Positions 8,593 to 16,980 of a stretch of DNA of 64,000 bases are shown here, piece after piece (the stretch's first letter is position 1; every line of letters starts with the position of its first letter). The notes beneath the pieces were generated by a model. It searched no databases. It worked only from the letters and a program-made list of their open reading frames with translations, and had not been told where the DNA came from. The position numbers were made by a program, and so were the translations under genes. Origin of the DNA: Planctomycetota bacterium (GTDB lineage: Bacteria; Planctomycetota; JAJSAM01; JAJVHW01); assembly GCA_024280885.1 (NCBI GenBank), contig JAJRPF010000045.1, forward strand, positions 248,001-312,000. The letters are read 5' to 3'.

Positions 8593-9090
8593 TCACGAGT
8601 CGGGGTGCGGCGTGTCGCCCGATGGTCCGTACGTCGCCGGGACAACCGCTCCCATGAGTCGCAGATAGAGCTGGAGCTGACCGCGGTGATGGACCATGTG
8701 CCACGGATGCCAGCTCATGACGTCGATCGCTGTATACGACGCACCGCCGAAATCCAGGTCCGCGGCGAGCTTCTCAATCGGCATCTCCGCGAGCGTCGTC
8801 ATGTACGCGTCCGCTGCCTGAGTGACGCGGGAGACCACGTCCTCCTTGGTCGTCGGAGGGGGCGGTGGCGCAGCGGTCGGGTGCTTGCCCGTGACCTGAC
8901 CGACGAAGAACGACGCGCCGGTGACGGAATGGGCGGCCAGTTCGCCGGCGGTCATGCACTTCTCGTGGTCAGGCTTCCACGTGACCTTGTCCTCGGGCAA
9001 CGCGTCGATCACGTGCATCGTGAGCGCGTGCTCGCCCTCGCATTTCGCCAGGAGTTGCTTGCGCAGGAACTCGACCTCTGCATGTGTCAT
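8593..9090 (-). CDS. DinB-family protein
   Basis: A 165-residue four-helix-bundle protein of the DinB/YfiT superfamily. The putative metal-ligand histidines are visible in ELAAHSVTG (helix 2) and in HPWHMVHHRGQLQLYLR (helix 4). Such proteins are often metal-dependent thiol transferases or uncharacterised hydrolases; the exact activity cannot be told. The ATG at 9090 (MTHAEVEFLR) is chosen because AAGGAG lies 6 nt upstream; reading further upstream would run into the palindromic element. The gene sits between the two P1 palindromes together with the lipoprotein. Confidence 0.82.
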   Translation of the reverse strand: MTHAEVEFLRKQLLAKCEGEHALTMHVIDALPEDKVTWKPDHEKCMTAGELAAHSVTGASFFVGQVTGKHPTAAPPPPPTTKEDVVSRVTQAADAYMTTLAEMPIEKLAADLDFGGASYTAIDVMSWHPWHMVHHRGQLQLYLRLMGAVVPATYGPSGDTPHPDS

Positions 9091-9139
9091 TGCTGGCTCC
9101 TTCCGTGAGCGGAGAGGATACGGGATCGGGGACCGATAC

Positions 9140-9229
9140 GGAGTCAGGACAGTTTCGGCGGAGTTCGGATCGACGACTTCGACACCGCGGGAGTCGACCT
9201 CCGAACTCTGCCGAAACTGTCCTGACTCC
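9140..9229. repeat. Long palindromic element, family P1, copy 2
   Basis: Left arm 9140-9168 is identical to the left arm of the copy at 7996; right arm 9201-9229 is complementary at 28 of 29 positions. The centre (9169-9200) differs from copy 1 but again forms a tip stem (TCGAC/GTCGA). It lies between the dinB start and the rplI stop. Confidence 0.9.
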
Positions 9230-9307
9230 CCATCTCCGGCGGGCGTGGGAATCAGACGGCCCCGCCCGCTGCTGCGGACGGGGCACGCTGGTCGCGAAGC
9301 TGGTTCG

Positions 9308-9775
9308 TTACGAGCCAGCCGGCGGCGGCGGCTCCACAACGTAGAGCTTCACCTTGGCCTCGACGCCCTCGAAGAGGCGCACCGTGACGTCATAGATCCC
9401 GAGCGCCTTGATCGGCTCCTCGAGGTGGATGTGCTTCTCTTCGACCGCCACACCTTCCTTGACGATTGCGTCGGCAATCATCCCGGACGTGACGCTGCCG
9501 TAGAGCGAGCTGTCTTCCTGGGCGCGGGCCTCGACACTCACTGACATGTTGTTCAGCGCATCGATCTGAGCCTTCGCCGCTTCCTTCTGCTTGGCGACCT
9601 CGCCGGCACGGCGACGCTTGTGCGCCTCGGCCTGACGCTCGGCGTCCGCGGACACCGGTGCGGCCAGGCGCCGCGGCAGCAGGAAGTTGCGGGCATAGCC
9701 CGACTTGACACGGACGACCTCGCCCGCCTCACCGAGGCCCTTGACCTCTTTCAGCAGCATGAGCTTGAGCATCAT
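9308..9775 (-). CDS. rplI: 50S ribosomal protein bL9
   Basis: A 155-residue protein with the bL9 N-terminal domain (LKLMLLKEVKGLGEAGEVVRV, then VKSGYARNFLLPRRLA) and a connecting helix rich in Lys/Ala/Glu leading to the C-terminal domain (LYGSVTSGMIADAI...). bL9 bridges ribosomes and limits frameshifting. It is the last gene of the rpsF-rpsR-rplI operon, 13 bp after rpsR. The first of two adjacent ATGs (9775) has GGGAGG at 8 nt. Confidence 0.96.
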   Translation of the reverse strand: MMLKLMLLKEVKGLGEAGEVVRVKSGYARNFLLPRRLAAPVSADAERQAEAHKRRRAGEVAKQKEAAKAQIDALNNMSVSVEARAQEDSSLYGSVTSGMIADAIVKEGVAVEEKHIHLEEPIKALGIYDVTVRLFEGVEAKVKLYVVEPPPPAGS

Positions 9776-9788
9776 CTTCCGGGCCTCC

Positions 9789-10025
9789 CTAGCGCGCCAC
9801 GTACGGCATGAGAGCCATGAAGCGCGCGTACTTGATGGCGACCTTGAACTGGCGCTGGTGGCGGGCGCAGTTGCCCGAACGCTTGCGGGAGAACATCTTG
9901 CCCTGGCCCGTCGAGAGACGAGAGAGGGTCTGGACGTCCTTCCAGTCCACCATCTTCACCTTGGCGCGGCAGAACCGGCAACGGCCCTTGCCATACTTCT
10001 TGAAGCCACGTTTCTCGTAGGCCAT
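9789..10025 (-). CDS. rpsR: 30S ribosomal protein bS18
   Basis: A 78-residue protein with the bS18 core (LSRLSTGQGKMFSRKRSGNC, ARHQRQFKVAIKYARFMALM). A CRFC pair near the N-terminus plus C53 could bind zinc, as in Cys-type bS18. bS18 pairs with bS6 on the platform of the small subunit. The ATG shares one base with the rpsF stop (TGATG), so the two are translationally coupled. No ssb gene lies between rpsF and rpsR, unlike in many bacteria. Confidence 0.96.
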   Translation of the reverse strand: MAYEKRGFKKYGKGRCRFCRAKVKMVDWKDVQTLSRLSTGQGKMFSRKRSGNCARHQRQFKVAIKYARFMALMPYVAR

Positions 10026-10609
10026 CAGGCACTCTCCCCTTCGTTCGCGGCCGCCGGCGCGGGCGCGTCACTCTTGGCCGCATCAGCAGCTGGCGCCGCA
10101 TCAGCAGCTGGCGCCGCATCAGCAGCCGGCGCCGCGTCAGCAGCCGGCGCCGGCGCGTCGCCCGAACTCGGCGCCGAGCGCTCCGGACGATCCGACCGCT
10201 CCGGACGTCGTTCGCGACGGAAGCCGCCGCGCCCACCGCCGCCACCGCCGCCACCACCACGACGATCATCGTCGTCGTCCTCGATCACGACCTTGTAGTC
10301 GAGAGTCGCGGGGATCGGGATGTCCTCGGGCATCGCCAGAATGAGGAAGCGCAGGATCTCCTCCTTCAACTGGAGATCGTCCCGCATCTTGACGATCGAG
10401 TCGGTCGGCGCATTGAAGTACGCCAGGTAGTACGAACCGCGCTTGTGCTTCTTGACCGGGTACGCGAGCTTGCGCTCGTCCCATTTGCCGTTGAGCTGCA
10501 GCTCGGCGCCATAGCGCTCGAGGATGCCGGTCACGACGCCAACCGTTGCGTCCCAATCCTTCACAGCTTCTGCGCTGTCGAGCAGGAACATGCCTTCATA
10601 CGTTCTCAA
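10025..10609 (-). CDS. rpsF: 30S ribosomal protein bS6 with long Ala/Pro/Asp-rich C-terminal extension
   Basis: Residues 1-95 are the normal bS6 fold (RTYEGMFLLDSAEAVKDWD, LAYPVKKHKRGSYYLAYFN, then LKEEILRFLILAMPED). A further ~95 residues form a disordered tail: an acidic run, GGGGGGGGRGGFRRERRPER, then tandem AAPAAD units. The tail doubles the protein length (194 residues against about 95-135). E. coli bS6 carries a C-terminal glutamate tail added by RimK, but this is much longer and different. Translation starts at TTG (10609) with GGAGG at 5 nt. Confidence 0.93.
   Translation of the reverse strand: MRTYEGMFLLDSAEAVKDWDATVGVVTGILERYGAELQLNGKWDERKLAYPVKKHKRGSYYLAYFNAPTDSIVKMRDDLQLKEEILRFLILAMPEDIPIPATLDYKVVIEDDDDDRRGGGGGGGGGRGGFRRERRPERSDRPERSAPSSGDAPAPAADAAPAADAAPAADAAPAADAAKSDAPAPAAANEGESA
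10080..10151. repeat. 18-bp tandem repeat inside rpsF
   Basis: Four in-frame copies of an 18-bp unit (GCATCAGCAGCTGGCGCC and near-identical variants) encode the AAPAAD repeats of the bS6 tail. Copy number may vary between strains by slippage. Confidence 0.92.
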
Positions 10610-10664
10610 CTGAGCCTCCGCGGGGATAGTCTCGGAGCGACGCGTACGCGCCGCCCGGCTCCCC

Positions 10665-11225
10665 TCATCCGTTGTGCTTATTCATGGCGTCAACCGTGCC
10701 CTGGACTGTCCAGTCCTCGACACAATCGACGGCGCGATCGAACGCCTCATCCATCCGGTCACGTTCGGAGGGGCGGAAGCGCGTCAGTACGAAATCGATT
10801 GCGAGCCCCGGAGGGGCCGAACCGATACCGATGCGCAACCGCGGAAACTCCGGGCTCCCGAAACTGGCGATCATGGACCGCATCCCGTTGTGTCCGCCGG
10901 CGGACCCACTCGACCGAAGTCGCAGTGCACCCAGCGGCAGGTTGTAGTCGTCGATGACGACCAGAACGTCGTCGTGGGCCACGTCGCGCTCGCGCACGAT
11001 CTTGGCCACCACCGGTCCCGAGAGATTGACGTAGGAATGTGGCTCCACGAGCCACACGTCCTCGCCGCCGACGCGTCCCTTCGCGATGCCCGCGTCGAGG
11101 CGCTTGTCGCGCTCGAACGTCATGGCGTTGCGCGAAGCGACGCGTTCGACGACCTCGAACCCGACGTTATGACGGGTACCGAGGTACTTCTTTCCGGGGT
11201 TACCGATGCCCACGACGAGCTTCAT
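10665..11225 (-). CDS. pth: Peptidyl-tRNA hydrolase
   Basis: A 186-residue enzyme that frees tRNA from prematurely released peptidyl-tRNA. It shows GIGNPGKKYLGTRHNVGFEV with catalytic H19 and N20, the PHSYVNLSG loop (family consensus xPxTxMNxSG) and DDYNLPLGALRLRSSGSAGG followed by HNGM. It lies 2 bp downstream of rplY, the common rplY-pth pair, and 55 bp upstream of rpsF. Confidence 0.95.
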   Translation of the reverse strand: MKLVVGIGNPGKKYLGTRHNVGFEVVERVASRNAMTFERDKRLDAGIAKGRVGGEDVWLVEPHSYVNLSGPVVAKIVRERDVAHDDVLVVIDDYNLPLGALRLRSSGSAGGHNGMRSMIASFGSPEFPRLRIGIGSAPPGLAIDFVLTRFRPSERDRMDEAFDRAVDCVEDWTVQGTVDAMNKHNG

Positions 11226-11227
11226 CT

Positions 11228-11848
11228 CTAGCTTGCGTCGCCTGCGGCAGCGTCGTCGCCCTCGGCCGTTTCGTCGTCGCCGTCCTCGTCGTCGTCCGAC
11301 AGGCCGCGCGGGATGGCAACAGTGATCATGACTGCGCCCGGGTCGGTCGCCAGGGCCACCGACTCCGGCAGCGTGATTTCACGTGCCGTGACGGACGCGC
11401 CCAATGCGATCTCGGAGACGTCCAATTCGATCGCCTCGGGGATACTCGCCGGCAGACACCGCACGTCGACGGTTGCCCGCAGGATCGTGAGCGTACCGCC
11501 AGCAATGACACCCTTCGGCGTCCCCTCGAGCGTGAGCGGGACCGCGAGTTCGATCTCCTTGTCAGCACGCAGACGCAGAAAGTCCGCGTGCAGCAGCTTG
11601 CGACCAAGAGCGTCGAATTGGACGTCCTTCAGCAGGACGCGGGACGTGCTCCCCGCCTCGTCCAGATCGATCACGCGGGCACCCTCGTCGAGCGCGCGGC
11701 GGAACGTCCGCATGTCGACGGTGATGTGCGCAGCGGCGGCACCCTCGCTGTACACAGCGACGGGCAAGCGGCCATCGCGGCGTGCACGGCGCGAGTCAGA
11801 GGAGCCCAGTGACTCTCTCTCCTGCGCTGTCAATGTCAGGACCTTCAT
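11228..11848 (-). CDS. rplY: 50S ribosomal protein bL25 / general stress protein Ctc
   Basis: A 206-residue Ctc-type bL25 that binds 5S rRNA. The N-terminal 5S-binding domain runs from MKVLTLTAQ through RRARRDGRLPVAVYSEG and LLHADFLRL; the C-terminal TL5 domain starts near residue 95 (IELAVPLTLEGTPKGVIAGG). The tail is acidic (SDDDEDGDDETAEGDDAAAG). The ATG at 11848 is chosen for GGAGG at 7 nt and the conserved N-terminus; the upstream open frame is low-complexity spacer. Confidence 0.92.
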   Translation of the reverse strand: MKVLTLTAQERESLGSSDSRRARRDGRLPVAVYSEGAAAAHITVDMRTFRRALDEGARVIDLDEAGSTSRVLLKDVQFDALGRKLLHADFLRLRADKEIELAVPLTLEGTPKGVIAGGTLTILRATVDVRCLPASIPEAIELDVSEIALGASVTAREITLPESVALATDPGAVMITVAIPRGLSDDDEDGDDETAEGDDAAAGDAS

Positions 11849-11911
11849 CTCGTTGCCTCCATGCGGGCGATAACTCGGGGCGCCCGCTTCCCCAGGATCT
11901 CTGTACGTTGG

Positions 11912-11956
11912 TTGGTTGTCTTGGGGTTGCTTGTTCTGGGACTGCTCGTTCTGGGA
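11912..11956. repeat. 15-bp tandem repeat between prs and rplY
   Basis: Three diverged 15-bp units on the + strand: TTGGTTGTCTTGGGG, TTGCTTGTTCTGGGA and CTGCTCGTTCTGGGA. They occupy much of the 115-bp spacer between the prs stop and the rplY start. Function unknown. Confidence 0.7.
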
Positions 11957-11963
11957 ATTCGCA

Positions 11964-12914
11964 TCAGACGGGGAAGAGCTTCGACACTGAGCGGCCCTGG
12001 TGGATGCGCAGAATGGCATCGCCCAGAAGGTCGCTACTCGAGAGGACGCGCACTCCTTCAGGCCTCATGTCACCCAGCGGAATGGTGTCCGTGACGACCA
12101 CCGAGTCGATGGGCGCCGCGTCCAGCCGCTCCTTCGCCGGTCCGCAGAGGACCGCGTGTGTCGCGCACACGTGGACCTCCTTCGCACCGTTCTTGCGCAG
12201 CGCGCGCGCCGCCTCTGTGATCGTCCCAGCGGTGGAGATCATGTCGTCGACGAGGATGCAGCGCTTCCCCTCGACCGTGCCGATGACGTGTGCCACCTCG
12301 GTCTTCTCGGACGAGACGCGGCGCTTGTCCACGATCGCAAGCCCGATCCCGAGCAGCTTCGCATAGGCGCGGGCCTGCTTGATTCCGCCGACGTCCGGCG
12401 CCACGACGCAGCCATCTTCGATATTCGCCATTCCCTGCTGACGCCAGTAGTCGATGAAGATCCGCGACGCGTAGAGGTGATCGACGGGAATGTCGAAGAA
12501 GCCCTGGATTTGCGGTGCGTGCAGGTCGAGGCAGACGACGCGGTCCACACCCGAGCGTGCGATCAAATTGGCGACGAGCTTCGCCGTGATCGGCACGCGG
12601 CCTTCGTCCTTGCGATCCTTGCGCGCGTACCCGTAGTACGGGATCACCGCGGTCACACGGGCCGCCGACGCGCGTCGCAACGTATCGACCAGGATCAACA
12701 ACTCGAACAGGCTGTCATTGACCGGCGGGCACGTCGGCTGCACGACGAAGACGTCGCGACCGCGCACGTCCTCGTTGATCTTGACGTTGATCTCGCCGTC
12801 GGGAAAGCGATCGACTGTCGCGTCCCCCACCGGGATCTCGAGTCGCGCGCAGACACCCTCCGCCAGTTCGCGGTTCGCGTTGCCCGTGAAGACCTGCAGC
12901 GGTCCGAGGATCAT
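11964..12914 (-). CDS. prs: Ribose-phosphate pyrophosphokinase
   Basis: A 316-residue cytoplasmic enzyme making PRPP from ribose 5-phosphate and ATP. Motifs are RFPDGEINVKINEDVRGRDV, YYGYARKDRKDEGRVPITAK (flexible loop), DLHAPQIQGFFDIPVDHLYA, VVAPDVGGIKQARAYA and the PRPP loop ILVDDMISTAGTI. The ATG at 12914 has GGAGG upstream and overlaps the glmU stop (ATGA), so glmU and prs are coupled, a common arrangement. Confidence 0.97.
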   Translation of the reverse strand: MILGPLQVFTGNANRELAEGVCARLEIPVGDATVDRFPDGEINVKINEDVRGRDVFVVQPTCPPVNDSLFELLILVDTLRRASAARVTAVIPYYGYARKDRKDEGRVPITAKLVANLIARSGVDRVVCLDLHAPQIQGFFDIPVDHLYASRIFIDYWRQQGMANIEDGCVVAPDVGGIKQARAYAKLLGIGLAIVDKRRVSSEKTEVAHVIGTVEGKRCILVDDMISTAGTITEAARALRKNGAKEVHVCATHAVLCGPAKERLDAAPIDSVVVTDTIPLGDMRPEGVRVLSSSDLLGDAILRIHQGRSVSKLFPV

Positions 12915-14257
12915 CTCTGCCTCCGTTGGGTTGTTCGCTTCGTGCGCCGACCAGTCGTGCGTGTCGCCTCTGAGTCCGCTGCGCGCTTCTTCGCGCGTTC
13001 GCGAAGACTCCGCGCGGGGACACCGATGACGACATCGCCCGGCGCCACGTCGTTTCCGGCCGTGACGATGGCGCCCGCACCCGTCGTGGCGCCGCGGCCA
13101 ATCCGCACGGGAGCGACGAGCACCGTGCCCGAACCGATGTGGACATCTTCCTCGATCACGGTGCGATGCTTGTTCTTGCCGTCGTAGTTCGCCGTGATGG
13201 TCCCGCACCCGATATTGGTGCTGGCGCCGATCTCGACGTCGCCGAGATACGTCAGGTGCTTGGCCTTCGTACCCGCGCCGACGATCGCCTTCTTCGTCTC
13301 GACGAAGTTACCGACCTCGGCGCGGTCGTGCATGACGGTGCCCGGTCGCAGATGCGTGAACGGACCGACCTCGCAGTGTTCGCCGACGACCACGCCGCGC
13401 TCGATGACGGAGCACGGCAGGATGCGTGTCCCGCGGCCAATGCGGACATCGCGATCGACGAACGTCGAGGACGGGTCGGTGATCTCGACGCCGGCGACCA
13501 TGAGTTCTTCGAGGATGCGCAGGCGCATGCGCGACGCGGCCTCGGCCAGTTGTGCGAGCGTGTTGACGCCGAGCACCTCGTCTTGCGTGCCGCAATCGAC
13601 GGCGAACGCGCGCTCGCCGCGTCGCAGCAGGATCGCGGGCACGTCGGTTAGGTAGTACTCGCCCTGCGCGTTGCTCGCGCGCACGGCGCGGAGGGCGCTG
13701 CGAAGGGCATTCGCGTCGAAGGCGTAGAGCCCGGAGTTGATCTCGCGCACGGCCAACTGCTCCGCGTCGCAATCGCGCGCCTCGCGGATCGACGTGAACG
13801 CGCCAGCGGCATCGCGCAACACACGGCCATACGCTCCGCCGTCAGGCAGTGTGACGCTCAGGACGGAGACGGTGGCCTTGCGGCGGTGGTGCGTCGTGAC
13901 GAGATCGCGCAGCGTCTGCTCCCGCACGAGCGGAACGTCGCCGCAGAGCACGAGCACGGTGCCCTCGAAGCCCTTGAGCGGTCGCATTCCGGCCTTCACA
14001 GCGTCGGCGGTGCCCTTCTGCTCGCGCTGGACGGCGAATTCGACACCCGGCACACCGGCGAGAGCGCGTTCGATCTGCTCGCGACCGTGACCGACCACGA
14101 CGACGATCCGCTGCGCACGAGCACCGCGCGCGGCTTCGACGACGTGGCGGACCATGGGCCAACCGCAGACGTCGAACGCCACCTTGGGGCGATCGCTCTT
14201 CATGCGCGTTCCCTGGCCAGCAGCCAGAATCACAGCGGCGACTTCTCGTCGAGCCAT
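12911..14257 (-). CDS. glmU: Bifunctional GlcNAc-1-phosphate uridyltransferase / glucosamine-1-phosphate acetyltransferase
   Basis: A 448-residue enzyme making UDP-GlcNAc, precursor of both lipid A and peptidoglycan. The N-terminal uridyltransferase has VILAAGQGTRMKSDRPKVAF, VLCGDVPLV and EQKGTADAV; the C-terminal left-handed beta-helix acetyltransferase has LRPGTVMHDRAEVGNFVETK, KHLTYLGDVEIG and GTITANYDGKNKHRTVI. The C-terminus ends in a basic tail (RTTGRRTKRTTQRRQR) in place of the usual helix. The ATG at 14257 (MARREVAAVIL) gives the family N-terminus. Confidence 0.96.
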   Translation of the reverse strand: MARREVAAVILAAGQGTRMKSDRPKVAFDVCGWPMVRHVVEAARGARAQRIVVVVGHGREQIERALAGVPGVEFAVQREQKGTADAVKAGMRPLKGFEGTVLVLCGDVPLVREQTLRDLVTTHHRRKATVSVLSVTLPDGGAYGRVLRDAAGAFTSIREARDCDAEQLAVREINSGLYAFDANALRSALRAVRASNAQGEYYLTDVPAILLRRGERAFAVDCGTQDEVLGVNTLAQLAEAASRMRLRILEELMVAGVEITDPSSTFVDRDVRIGRGTRILPCSVIERGVVVGEHCEVGPFTHLRPGTVMHDRAEVGNFVETKKAIVGAGTKAKHLTYLGDVEIGASTNIGCGTITANYDGKNKHRTVIEEDVHIGSGTVLVAPVRIGRGATTGAGAIVTAGNDVAPGDVVIGVPARSLRERAKKRAADSEATRTTGRRTKRTTQRRQR

Positions 14258-14540
14258 AGCTTGCGTGCGATCTCTTGCGGCGCGGGACGCCGGTCGGGCC
14301 GCGCTCTCGTGGGGCGGCCGTGCTGTACTGTCGGAACCCGGGCTGGGGGAGACCGGGGGGCCCGGACGACCATCGCCCGGGACCGCGGGAGCCGGGAGCT
14401 CCTGCGGAAAGCGGCGACGGTAGCGAGCCTGCGCTGGCCGCACCGCCGATTTTCCGGGGGTGCGGGCCGGGGGTGAACCGCGAGCCCGGAAGTCGTTCGG
14501 TCGATTGGGCCCTGGCGCTACCCTCCTCCGCTTGTCCGTC

Positions 14541-14612
14541 TCCCCGATGGTGTAATTGGCAACACCGAGGATTTTGATTCCTCTATTCCAGGTTCGAGTC
14601 CTGGTCGGGGAA
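14541..14612 (+). tRNA. tRNA-Gln (anticodon UUG)
   Basis: The cloverleaf folds as follows: acceptor TCCCCGA (14541-14547) with TCGGGGA (14605-14611), discriminator A at 14612; anticodon stem GAGGA/TCCTC with loop TTTTGAT, anticodon TTG at 14574-14576; T-stem CCAGG/CCTGG around TTCGAGT. The U1-A72 pair is typical of tRNA-Gln. The CCA end is not encoded. It is convergent with cinA, 13 bp from its stop codon. Confidence 0.93.
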
Positions 14613-14625
14613 CGGCGGACACGCC

Positions 14626-15876
14626 TCAGGTCGCGACACGTAGCAATGCCCGGCGCACGAAGTCGAGCGCACACTTGACGGCGATCTCGCGCACGAGAGC
14701 ACGGTCACCGGGCAGCACGACACGCCTGTGCGTCACTCCCCGCACGCTCGCCAGCGCCAGATGGACCGTTCCGACAGGGTTCGCGGCCGAGCCACCGTCC
14801 GGACCGGCGATCCCCGTGACACCTAGCCCGATGTCGGTCCCGAAGTGTGCGCGCACACGCTCGGCCATCGCGCAGGCGACCTCCTCGCTGACGGCACCGG
14901 CGCGTTCGATCAGTTCCGCAGGCACCCCCAGGAGCGCCACCTTCTGCGCGTTCGAGTACGTAACGAACGAGCCTGGGAACACGGCGCTCACGCCCGGGAC
15001 GGAAGTCAGCGCCCCTGCCACGAGCCCGCCCGTGCAGCTCTCGGCAAGCGCGATGGACGTCCGGGTCGCGATCAGCCGCTCCCCCACCAACTGAGCGAGT
15101 GTAGCGCCGTCTCTTCCGAAGATCAGGCCGCCGAGACGCTGTCTTACGTCGGCCTCGACCCGGTCCAGGCCAGCCTCGACCTCGTCCACCGCGCCCTCGG
15201 AGTGGAGTACGACGCGGATGGTGCCCCGCATCGCAGTGGTCCCGACCCGCGGCCAGGTGTCGCGCCCCATCAGGTCGGCGATCCGCTCTCCAAGATCGGA
15301 CTCGCGCGCTCCGAATGTCTCCAGCGTGCGGGTACGCACGACGTGATCCGTCGCCCCGATCAGTTCTCGGATGCGCGGCAGGACCTCGTCGGCCAGCACG
15401 CCGCGCATCTCGCGCGGCGGCCCCGGAAGCGCGAAGACCTCGCACCCGTCGACCGTGACCTGAAATCCCGGCGCAGTCCCGTACGCGTTCGGCACGGCCT
15501 CTGCCCCCTCCGGCAGATCAGCCTGGCGCACGTTGCTCTCGGGCATCCGGAGGCTGCGCTCGGCCCAGCGGGCCCGCAGCCACTCTTCCAATGCCGGGTC
15601 GCGGCGAACCCGCACGCCAGCGGCACGCGCCGCCGCGGCGCGCGTGCAGTCGTCCTCGGTCGGCCCGAGGCCTCCGCTCATCACGACGACGTCCGCCTCC
15701 TGGGCAGCCCGGCGAAGCACCGCCACCAGATCGTCAAGGTCATCGCCGACGACCGAAATCCCCACAATGGTCAATCCCTCGGCAGAGAGCGCACGAGCGA
15801 TCTCCGCGGCGTTGCGATCCTGGGTACGCCCACGCACGAGTTCGTCGCCTGTCGAGAGGATGAACGCTCGCTTCAT
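14626..15876 (-). CDS. cinA: CinA family nicotinamide-nucleotide amidohydrolase / competence-damage protein
   Basis: A 416-residue, two-domain protein. The N-terminal MoCF-like domain (STGDELVRGRTQDRNAAEIA; VVMSGGLGPTEDDCTRAA) is a COG1058-type pyrophosphatase. The C-terminal domain (LAESCTGGLVAGALTSVPG; VTGIAGPDGGSAANPVGTV) is the PncC-type NMN deamidase, with the Ser/Lys active-site region recognisable. The ATG at 15876 gives the conserved start (MKRAFILSTGDE). An ATG at 15924, only 3 nt after the ychF stop, would add 16 residues and cannot be excluded, since neither has a good Shine-Dalgarno. Confidence 0.9.
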   Translation of the reverse strand: MKRAFILSTGDELVRGRTQDRNAAEIARALSAEGLTIVGISVVGDDLDDLVAVLRRAAQEADVVVMSGGLGPTEDDCTRAAAARAAGVRVRRDPALEEWLRARWAERSLRMPESNVRQADLPEGAEAVPNAYGTAPGFQVTVDGCEVFALPGPPREMRGVLADEVLPRIRELIGATDHVVRTRTLETFGARESDLGERIADLMGRDTWPRVGTTAMRGTIRVVLHSEGAVDEVEAGLDRVEADVRQRLGGLIFGRDGATLAQLVGERLIATRTSIALAESCTGGLVAGALTSVPGVSAVFPGSFVTYSNAQKVALLGVPAELIERAGAVSEEVACAMAERVRAHFGTDIGLGVTGIAGPDGGSAANPVGTVHLALASVRGVTHRRVVLPGDRALVREIAVKCALDFVRRALLRVAT

Positions 15877-15927
15877 TCCGATCGCTGCGCCACGCCGAGC
15901 CTGGCGCGGTATGTTGGACGGCATCGG

Positions 15928-16980
15928 CTACACGGAGAAGCGGACGTTGATGACGTCGCCGTCCATCACGATGTAGTCCTTGCCCTCGACACGGAACTTG
16001 CCGGCGCTCTTGACGGCGGCCTCGTCGCCGCCGAGTTCGCGGAAGTCGTCGTAGGAGTAGACCTCAGCGCGGATGAAGCCGCGCGCGAGGTCCGTGTGGA
16101 TCTTGCCCGCCGCGATCACGGCGTCGGAGCCGCTCTCGAGCGGCCAGGCGCGGACTTCGTCTTCGCCCGTCGTGAAGAACGAGATCGTGCCCATCGCCCG
16201 GAACGCGGCGCCGACCACCGACTCGCTCGCCAAAGACTCGAGACCGAGATCCTCCATGAACATCGCACGATCCTCATCGTCGAGTTCGGCAACCTCCGCT
16301 TCGAGCTTGGCGCGTACACCGATGCGCGCCTCGAAGGGGCCCTGCGGTGCCTCCACGAGCTCGTCGCCGCCCTCGTCGGGGAGTGCGACCACCAACGTCC
16401 ACGACTTCTCTGTCAGGAACCTGAAACCGCGCAGCAGCTTCTTCTCGCCCGGATTGAGGGAGACGGACTTGACGGGCTCGCCCTCCTCGAGCGCGGCCAG
16501 CACCTTGCGCAGCGCCGCCAACTCCTGCTTCTCGATGTCGAGGCAATTGCCGCCCTTGCGCTCGAGCTTCTCGACGCGTCGCGAGGCCACGTCGAGGTCC
16601 GCGAACGCCAACTCGGCCGCCACGTTCGCCGCTTCTGCGACCGGGTCTGGTTCCGGTTTCGGGTACGGATACGTCGGATCGGTGAACCCGCGTACGCAGA
16701 TGATCAGCCCCTCGGCCTCGCGTGCCTGCGCCAGGAGTTCGGAGAGCTTCACGCCACTCGTCTCGCCGGGAGCGGGCAGACCGGGGAAGTCACAGACCTC
16801 CAGCGCGACAGGCGTGTACTTGCGTGGAGTGTAATGATCGCGCAACCACTCGAGACGCTCGTCGCGGACACGGACGACCGACACGGAAGGCCCCTGGCCG
16901 AAGCCCGGCTCGGCGCCGGTGAATGCGCGGTACAGAGTGCTCTTTCCCGAGCCGAGTGCTCCGACGATGGCAAGTCTCAC
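15928..16980 (-). CDS. ychF: YchF/Ola1-type ATPase, divergent
   Basis: A 350-residue P-loop ATPase of the Obg superfamily with a C-terminal TGS domain (VYSYDDFRELGG, FRVEGKDYIVMDGDVINVRF). The P-loop is GALGSGKST (K13), unlike the usual GxPNVGKST, and G3 is DFPGLPAP. A helical coiled-coil insertion (about 125-180) matches YchF. It binds ribosomes or the proteasome-like machinery in other organisms; the role here is unclear. GTG start at 16980 overlaps the tatC stop (GTGA). The altered P-loop and shortened G4 region suggest a diverged subfamily. Confidence 0.85.
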   Translation of the reverse strand: MRLAIVGALGSGKSTLYRAFTGAEPGFGQGPSVSVVRVRDERLEWLRDHYTPRKYTPVALEVCDFPGLPAPGETSGVKLSELLAQAREAEGLIICVRGFTDPTYPYPKPEPDPVAEAANVAAELAFADLDVASRRVEKLERKGGNCLDIEKQELAALRKVLAALEEGEPVKSVSLNPGEKKLLRGFRFLTEKSWTLVVALPDEGGDELVEAPQGPFEARIGVRAKLEAEVAELDDEDRAMFMEDLGLESLASESVVGAAFRAMGTISFFTTGEDEVRAWPLESGSDAVIAAGKIHTDLARGFIRAEVYSYDDFRELGGDEAAVKSAGKFRVEGKDYIVMDGDVINVRFSV

